A DNA stretch of 64,000 bases, from the NCBI GenBank assembly GCA_027605045.1, contig JAQFWX010000011.1:372001-436000 (forward strand), read 5' to 3'. The stretch is from Phallus indusiatus. Lineage: Eukaryota; Basidiomycota; Agaricomycetes; Phallales; Phallaceae. The notes beneath the pieces were generated by a model, which was not told the origin of the DNA, did no database searches, and saw nothing but the letters and a program-made list of their open reading frames with translations. Below, piece after piece: positions 58,973 through 64,000 of the stretch. The position numbers and the translations under genes were made by a program. Position 1 is the first letter of the stretch. The number at the start of each line of letters is the position of its first letter.

Positions 58973-61900
58973 ATGATGAGCACAACTATACGAGATTTTA
59001 ACACACATTCACGCGGTTCCTTGGCCTTGGTTACTGAAGCAGCCTCCAGCCACCGAAGGGCTGTGGAGTTGACAGTCGCTCGCATCCCGGATGTAGTGGC
59101 TAGAGGGGTAGACTGTAGTCCCCAGAGAGGCGACGCCTCCCAGCATCCCCGACCAGAAGACAGCGCCAACGGCGACACTTCATCAGGCAGCAGGATGCAT
59201 AACCCTCCCGAAGGGCCATCTTTGGTGGCCCCGGATCATCAACAAAAAAACAAACGCACAAGAAACACCATCAAACTAGCCTCCTTAAACATCAAAGGCG
59301 GAAACCTAAACAGCTCAATTGAAAAATGGAGGGAACTAAATCAACTCATGAGAGAGCAAAGAATAGCAATTTTAGCAGTACAAGAATCACACTTGAATAA
59401 CGCAGATGAAACCAGCCTCAGCGAACTCTTCGATCGTCAATTAGTAATAACTAACAATCCACACCCAACCAGACCGAACACAACCGCTGGAGTGAGCTTC
59501 ATTTTAAATAAACAACTGACTAAATGGCAAACTGCAAAAACAACAATAGTAATTAAAGCGCGAGCCACACTACTCACAATTGACTGGTCACCAAATAAAC
59601 AACTCAACATCCTAAATATCTATGCCCCAAACAGCCCGGAAGAAAATGCAAATTTCTGGCTTGAAATTACAAACCACTGGCGAGGCAAGAGACTACCCAA
59701 ACCGGACGTCATCCTAGGAGACTTCAACATGGTTGAAGAAAGTATTGACAGACTTCCGGCACATCCGGACCCATCACACATCACAGACGAATTTGAAGAT
59801 TTCAAGTCCTTCTTCCACGTTTCAGACAACTGGAGAGCGACGCATCCAACAGAAATAAAATACACATTCACCAGCTATGGACGCCCAATTCATTCCAGAA
59901 TAGACCGAATTTACTCTAAACAAGACATCAGTCCCTTCCTATTAGACTGGAACACCTCGATAGCACCCATAACCACGGACCATAAACTGATTAGTGTAAG
60001 AATCCTTAATACGTCCCTACCGGAGTTGGGGAAAGGCCGTTGGGCAATACCAGAACATACAATAAATAATAAAGAATTTATACATGAAATCATCCTACGC
60101 GGCGAAACACTCGTAAAAGACATAAAAAATGACCCACAGCAAATTCAAATACTTTACCACACATTCAAAAAAGACATCATAAGAATAGCGAAATTCTATG
60201 CTAGCAAAACATCACACATCCTAGAAAATAAAATTAAAGACAAAGAAAAAACACTAGACGTGCTACAAAACTCAACACAAGAAGATCAAGAAGACAAAGC
60301 AATGGCCATAAGCATAATCACCGATGAAATATCAGGCCTCAAACAATCACTCTTTCTACGCCGCCGTGAACAAGTAGCGGCCCATAACCGCTTAATAAAC
60401 GAAACGATATGCAAAGCCTGGACAATTCAAAACAAGGAAAAAAAACCACGCGACACAATCATAGCATTAAAAAATAAAAATGGAGAACTATTACGCTCGT
60501 CCCGTCAAATGTGTGCCAGGGCAAGGGAATTCTATGAAGAACTCCAAACCGCAGATATCGACCCGGAGACAGAAATGATGGACCGCGACGAACTAATCAG
60601 AGAAACCCTGACCGCTCTAACAAAGAACATACCCGTACATGACATAGCGCCCCTAGAAGAGGAAATTAGCGATGAAGAAATACAACATGCCATAAAAAAA
60701 CTCCCCAACGGCAAAGCCGCCGGAATAGACGGGATAACGTATGAACTATGGAAAACACTTCTATCAACGATGTCTTACAAAGACAAACAAGGGGTAACCC
60801 ATATTTTTGATATCTTAGAAGTCCTCCAACCGCTCTTCCAAGACATAAAGGAAAAAGGACCTGAAAAACAAATAAATTTCCACCAAGGCTGGCTCTGCCC
60901 GCTACACAAAAAAAACGATAAATCTGACATAGGTAACTACCGCCCAATAACAATACTCAATAGTGACTACCGAATATTCACGAGAATACTCACAAATCGC
61001 CTAGCAAGAGTTGCCCCTGAACTAATACACAAGGACCAAGCAGGCTTCATGACCAAACGCCATATCACGGACCAAACCGAACTTGCCATACTCATGCCAC
61101 AATACGCAGAAACAATGGAAATAAACGGCCAAATAATCAGCCTGGACCAAGAGAAAGCTTACGACAGGATTAGACATGACTTTCTCTGGAAATCCTTAAG
61201 TAAATTCGGCTTCCCAAACTCCTTTATACAAACTATAAAATCACTATATGACGAAGCCGAAACGAATGTTATCCTAAACGGTATTGTTAGCGAACCGTTC
61301 ACAATTAAAAGAGGTGTACGACAAGGAGACCCACTCTCATGCCTGCTCTTTAACATTGCAATAGAATCACTTGCAGCCACCTTACGCCAGTCCGACCTTG
61401 AGGGCTTTAATATTCCAGGCCTAGAAAGCAAACTAATCGCAAGCCTCTTCGCAGATGACACAACCGTATACTTATCTGAAAACGACAACTTCCAAACACT
61501 TGAGAACACCTTAAAAAACTGGTGCGAAGCCTCCGGCGCCAAATTCAACCTATCCAAAACAAATGTCCTTCCAATAGGAACTAAGCCCTTCAGAGACAAA
61601 TTCCTGAGAGAAAGAAGAGCAAATGACGCTCACATAACCATCCCAGAAAACATACCCATCATCGCAGATGAAATACCAGTAAGAGTATTGGGATGTTTTA
61701 TAGGAAACAACGTCAACCAAATCCCAGTCTGGGAACCAACGCTACAAACAATGAATGAAAACCTAGAAAGATGGGAAAAGGGTCACCCCACACCCGAAGG
61801 CAGACGTCTAATAATCAACATGGAAATAGGTGGACGTACTCAATACAAAACTAGAGTGCAAGGAATGCCCCCTGAAATCTGTGCGCGCGTCAAAAAAACA

Positions 61901-64000
61901 ATTAGAAATTTCATTTGGGGAGAAAACAAAAACCCACCAGTAAGCCTAGATATAATGACACTAGACCACAATAAAGGCGGAAAAAAAGTCCTTGATATAG
62001 AAGCAAGAAACGAAGCAATCGAATTAATGAAACTCAAACGTTACCTAAGTTCAGACGAGCAACGTCCAGCATGGGCATTCATAGCGGATGTTCTCTTTGC
62101 AAAAAATGCTAGAGAGAATCTAAAACCAAACAATTTTCCGAGAGATGTCAAATTACCGAACGCTTTCCTGCAATCATGGAAAATATCAACCACTGGGAAA
62201 AAGAACACACTCCCAAACTCACTCAAACGCATGGCGAAAATAGCGACTAAACATGGCACCGCCCTAGACGCTCTTGAAATCAACCCCAACCTGAAACTAC
62301 AGATACCGGCATGGTTCCACCCAGGTATTCCAATAGGGAATATAAACTGGAAAGATAAAGCGTACTCCTGCCTAAAGAAAAACCACAAAATACGCACAAC
62401 CGGAGAAATGCTCCAGATAGCGGACACTGATTTCCCAGAAAACCACGCGAGAGTGGGAAAATGCAACTGCGCGACGTGCACCCAAGCAAAAGAACAAAAA
62501 TGCACAGACCTAAACCTATGCACACACATGGCCAACCACCTAATACAAAAAATTGAACCTAAATGGAACCCTCGTAAACCAACATCAGGCAATGAAATCC
62601 AAGAGTATATCAGAAACACACCCCTTGATGAAGGAAACTCAATATACTTCGACCCTAATTTCGGCCTACAAACCCTAAATGAAGGCTTCAGAATTCTTAC
62701 AAACCAATCAAAACCATACGCCATACCAGCTAAAAGAGACGCGTTTCAATTCGGAAACAACATAAACCCGGTGTTTACAGACGGATCGTGCGATAAAAAT
62801 GGCAGCGCGGATGCAAAAGCAAGCAGCGGCGTCTGGTTCGCCGAAAATGACAACAGAAACAGAGCGATACTCTTACCTGATAGATTCAATACAAACAATG
62901 CTGGTGAACTGATGGCGATGCTATACGCGGTGCAAAGCACCCCAAAAAACGAGATACTACAAATACATACCGACTCACAATACTCAATAGACATGCTTAC
63001 AACCAGACTATCGCACATAGAAGACAGCGGATGGTACGGTGTAAAAAACAAAGAAATCCTGCAACCACTAATATTCAACCTGCGAAATCGACAAGCACCA
63101 ACGATCCTTACAAAGGTCAAAGCTCACACTGGAATAGAAGGGAACGAACAAGCGGATGCACTGGCGAAACAAGGGCTGGAACTACCCACAAGCAGCCTAC
63201 TCAACCTACAAATACCAGCAACACACATCCTGCCAGGTATAAAACTCTCAACCACGACCCAATCACAAATCTATAAATCACTTATAGAAAAGAAAGGCCA
63301 CAAACAAAGAGAAACGACTGAGAACAGACTGAGAACCATCATTGACAATATAGAACTAAAAATCAACGAACGACCCACCTCCGAAGCTGTCTGGAATTCT
63401 TTTAGAGACAAGACAATACCTAAACAAATAAGTAATTTCCTCTGGAAAAACACACATGACGCATATAGAGTAGGAAAATTCTGGCTAAACATACCTGAAC
63501 ACAGTAACCGAGCATGGTGCCCGGAATGTGAAGAGATACAAGACATGGAACACATACTAACAGATTGTACAGCACTCCATGCAAAAGAAATGTGGCAACT
63601 ACCAAAGAGATTGTGGGAGAAAGCAGGTTTCGAATGGCATGAAATTACCTTAGCCATGATTCTAGGATGCAACCTACTGAAATACAAACTACCAAATGGG
63701 AAGCCTGACACTGCCAAAAAGCGACTCTACACGATCCTAATAACAGAAACAGCATACGCCATATGGAAAACGTGGTGTGAATGGGTGATAGGAAACGAAG
63801 GAGACCCAAACAAAAAACCAACCTTGCAAATGCTCCAAAATAAATGGTTAGACACCATAAGACGACGCATCACACATGACGCCATCCTAACTAACAAAAG
63901 GAAATACAAGAACAAAGCCCTTAAACTTCCATTAGTGAAAAAAACCTGGGCTCCGATTTTAGGTAACGAAGACATACTTAAACTGTCTAATAAAGACGTT
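58973..64000 (+). CDS. LINE ORF2 polyprotein (endonuclease, RT, RNase H), 3'-partial
   Basis: Frame from ATG at 58973 to the window end without a stop, at least 1,676 codons. Four anchors agree with this frame: AP-endonuclease GDFNM (about residue 249), reverse transcriptase FADDTT (about 826), RNase H FTDGSC (about 1267) and the window's last codons. The endonuclease begins near LASLNIKGG (about 104) with QESHL and ends near TTDHKLIS. The RT shows NYRPITILNSDYR, LDQEKAYDRI, RGVRQGDPLS and FADD. A Cys cluster lies between RT and RNase H (62467-62523). The RNase H includes HTDSQYS. A C-terminal CCHC-type motif (WCPECE...EHILTDC) follows at about residue 1515. No broken frame is seen. Confidence 0.9.
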   Translation, partial: MMSTTIRDFNTHSRGSLALVTEAASSHRRAVELTVARIPDVVARGVDCSPQRGDASQHPRPEDSANGDTSSGSRMHNPPEGPSLVAPDHQQKNKRTRNTIKLASLNIKGGNLNSSIEKWRELNQLMREQRIAILAVQESHLNNADETSLSELFDRQLVITNNPHPTRPNTTAGVSFILNKQLTKWQTAKTTIVIKARATLLTIDWSPNKQLNILNIYAPNSPEENANFWLEITNHWRGKRLPKPDVILGDFNMVEESIDRLPAHPDPSHITDEFEDFKSFFHVSDNWRATHPTEIKYTFTSYGRPIHSRIDRIYSKQDISPFLLDWNTSIAPITTDHKLISVRILNTSLPELGKGRWAIPEHTINNKEFIHEIILRGETLVKDIKNDPQQIQILYHTFKKDIIRIAKFYASKTSHILENKIKDKEKTLDVLQNSTQEDQEDKAMAISIITDEISGLKQSLFLRRREQVAAHNRLINETICKAWTIQNKEKKPRDTIIALKNKNGELLRSSRQMCARAREFYEELQTADIDPETEMMDRDELIRETLTALTKNIPVHDIAPLEEEISDEEIQHAIKKLPNGKAAGIDGITYELWKTLLSTMSYKDKQGVTHIFDILEVLQPLFQDIKEKGPEKQINFHQGWLCPLHKKNDKSDIGNYRPITILNSDYRIFTRILTNRLARVAPELIHKDQAGFMTKRHITDQTELAILMPQYAETMEINGQIISLDQEKAYDRIRHDFLWKSLSKFGFPNSFIQTIKSLYDEAETNVILNGIVSEPFTIKRGVRQGDPLSCLLFNIAIESLAATLRQSDLEGFNIPGLESKLIASLFADDTTVYLSENDNFQTLENTLKNWCEASGAKFNLSKTNVLPIGTKPFRDKFLRERRANDAHITIPENIPIIADEIPVRVLGCFIGNNVNQIPVWEPTLQTMNENLERWEKGHPTPEGRRLIINMEIGGRTQYKTRVQGMPPEICARVKKTIRNFIWGENKNPPVSLDIMTLDHNKGGKKVLDIEARNEAIELMKLKRYLSSDEQRPAWAFIADVLFAKNARENLKPNNFPRDVKLPNAFLQSWKISTTGKKNTLPNSLKRMAKIATKHGTALDALEINPNLKLQIPAWFHPGIPIGNINWKDKAYSCLKKNHKIRTTGEMLQIADTDFPENHARVGKCNCATCTQAKEQKCTDLNLCTHMANHLIQKIEPKWNPRKPTSGNEIQEYIRNTPLDEGNSIYFDPNFGLQTLNEGFRILTNQSKPYAIPAKRDAFQFGNNINPVFTDGSCDKNGSADAKASSGVWFAENDNRNRAILLPDRFNTNNAGELMAMLYAVQSTPKNEILQIHTDSQYSIDMLTTRLSHIEDSGWYGVKNKEILQPLIFNLRNRQAPTILTKVKAHTGIEGNEQADALAKQGLELPTSSLLNLQIPATHILPGIKLSTTTQSQIYKSLIEKKGHKQRETTENRLRTIIDNIELKINERPTSEAVWNSFRDKTIPKQISNFLWKNTHDAYRVGKFWLNIPEHSNRAWCPECEEIQDMEHILTDCTALHAKEMWQLPKRLWEKAGFEWHEITLAMILGCNLLKYKLPNGKPDTAKKRLYTILITETAYAIWKTWCEWVIGNEGDPNKKPTLQMLQNKWLDTIRRRITHDAILTNKRKYKNKALKLPLVKKTWAPILGNEDILKLSNKDV

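Larger units (their letters stand above)
57216..64000 (+). mobile_element. Tad-like non-LTR retrotransposon (LINE), 3' end outside window
   Basis: Two ORFs on the plus strand, ORF1 with a zinc knuckle and ORF2 with endonuclease, reverse transcriptase and RNase H, the layout of the Tad1 clade in fungi. Codon use is strongly A/C-rich on the coding strand, unlike neighbouring host genes. The 5' border is approximate: it lies between the last channel exon at 57101 and ORF1 at 57521. The element is antisense to the channel gene it interrupts. Confidence 0.8.

Noticed and set aside
60600..63975. Many minus-strand frames of 60-230 codons, rich in Phe/Leu/Ser
   Set aside because: All are shadows of the LINE ORF2, whose A/C-rich coding strand leaves the other strand free of stops.

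Overview
The window is from an intron-dense filamentous fungus, most likely a basidiomycete (Agaricomycetes-like). Coding regions are cut by many 45-70 nt introns with GT...AG ends. The gene set is fungal housekeeping, and both mobile elements are of types common in fungi. I give no species name. Exon joins were made by eye from splice signals and protein-family conservation, so individual boundaries may be off by a few bases.

Layout. 1-3.1 kb: 3' part of a GH2 beta-mannosidase (+). 3.2-4.3 kb: meiotic Hop2 (-), divergent from a J-domain/DnaJ-X protein (+, 4.5-6.4 kb). 6.9-18.2 kb: a run of RNA-metabolism genes made of two divergent pairs, CWC22 (-)/TMA46 (+) and CWC2 (-)/XRN1 (+). 18.5-20.6 kb: GMP synthase (+). 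21.1-21.7 kb: PP1 inhibitor YPI1 (-). 22.0-23.7 kb: INO80 subunit IES2 (+). 23.9-24.3 kb: a small membrane protein (+). 24.9-27.9 kb: PPS1-type dual-specificity phosphatase (+). 27.9-32.5 kb: a long stretch without a recognisable gene. 32.5-36.5 kb: galactose mutarotase (-) and galactokinase (+) sharing a 186-bp promoter, followed by a Zn2Cys6 transcription factor (-, 36.8-40.1 kb). 40.6-40.8 kb: ribosomal protein uS14/RPS29. 41.3-45.0 kb: a DUF1752/DUF3295 regulator (-).

45.75-50.02 kb: a PIF/Harbinger-type DNA transposon. I found terminal inverted repeats (31 of 38 positions identical) bounding three genes: a DDE transposase, an antisense protein with a PD-(D/E)XK nuclease-like pattern, and a SANT/Myb-like DNA-binding protein. 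This three-gene element is the most interesting object in the window.

50.0-52.5 kb: no gene seen. 52.5-53.7 kb: an SFP1-like C2H2 protein (-). 54.6-55.1 kb: ribosomal protein eS10 (+). 55.5-57.1 kb: the C-terminal exons of a YVC1-like TRP channel (-), whose 5' exons are cut off by a Tad-like LINE. The LINE fills about 57.2-64.0 kb with a complete ORF1 and an ORF2 that stays open for at least 1,676 codons and runs off the window.
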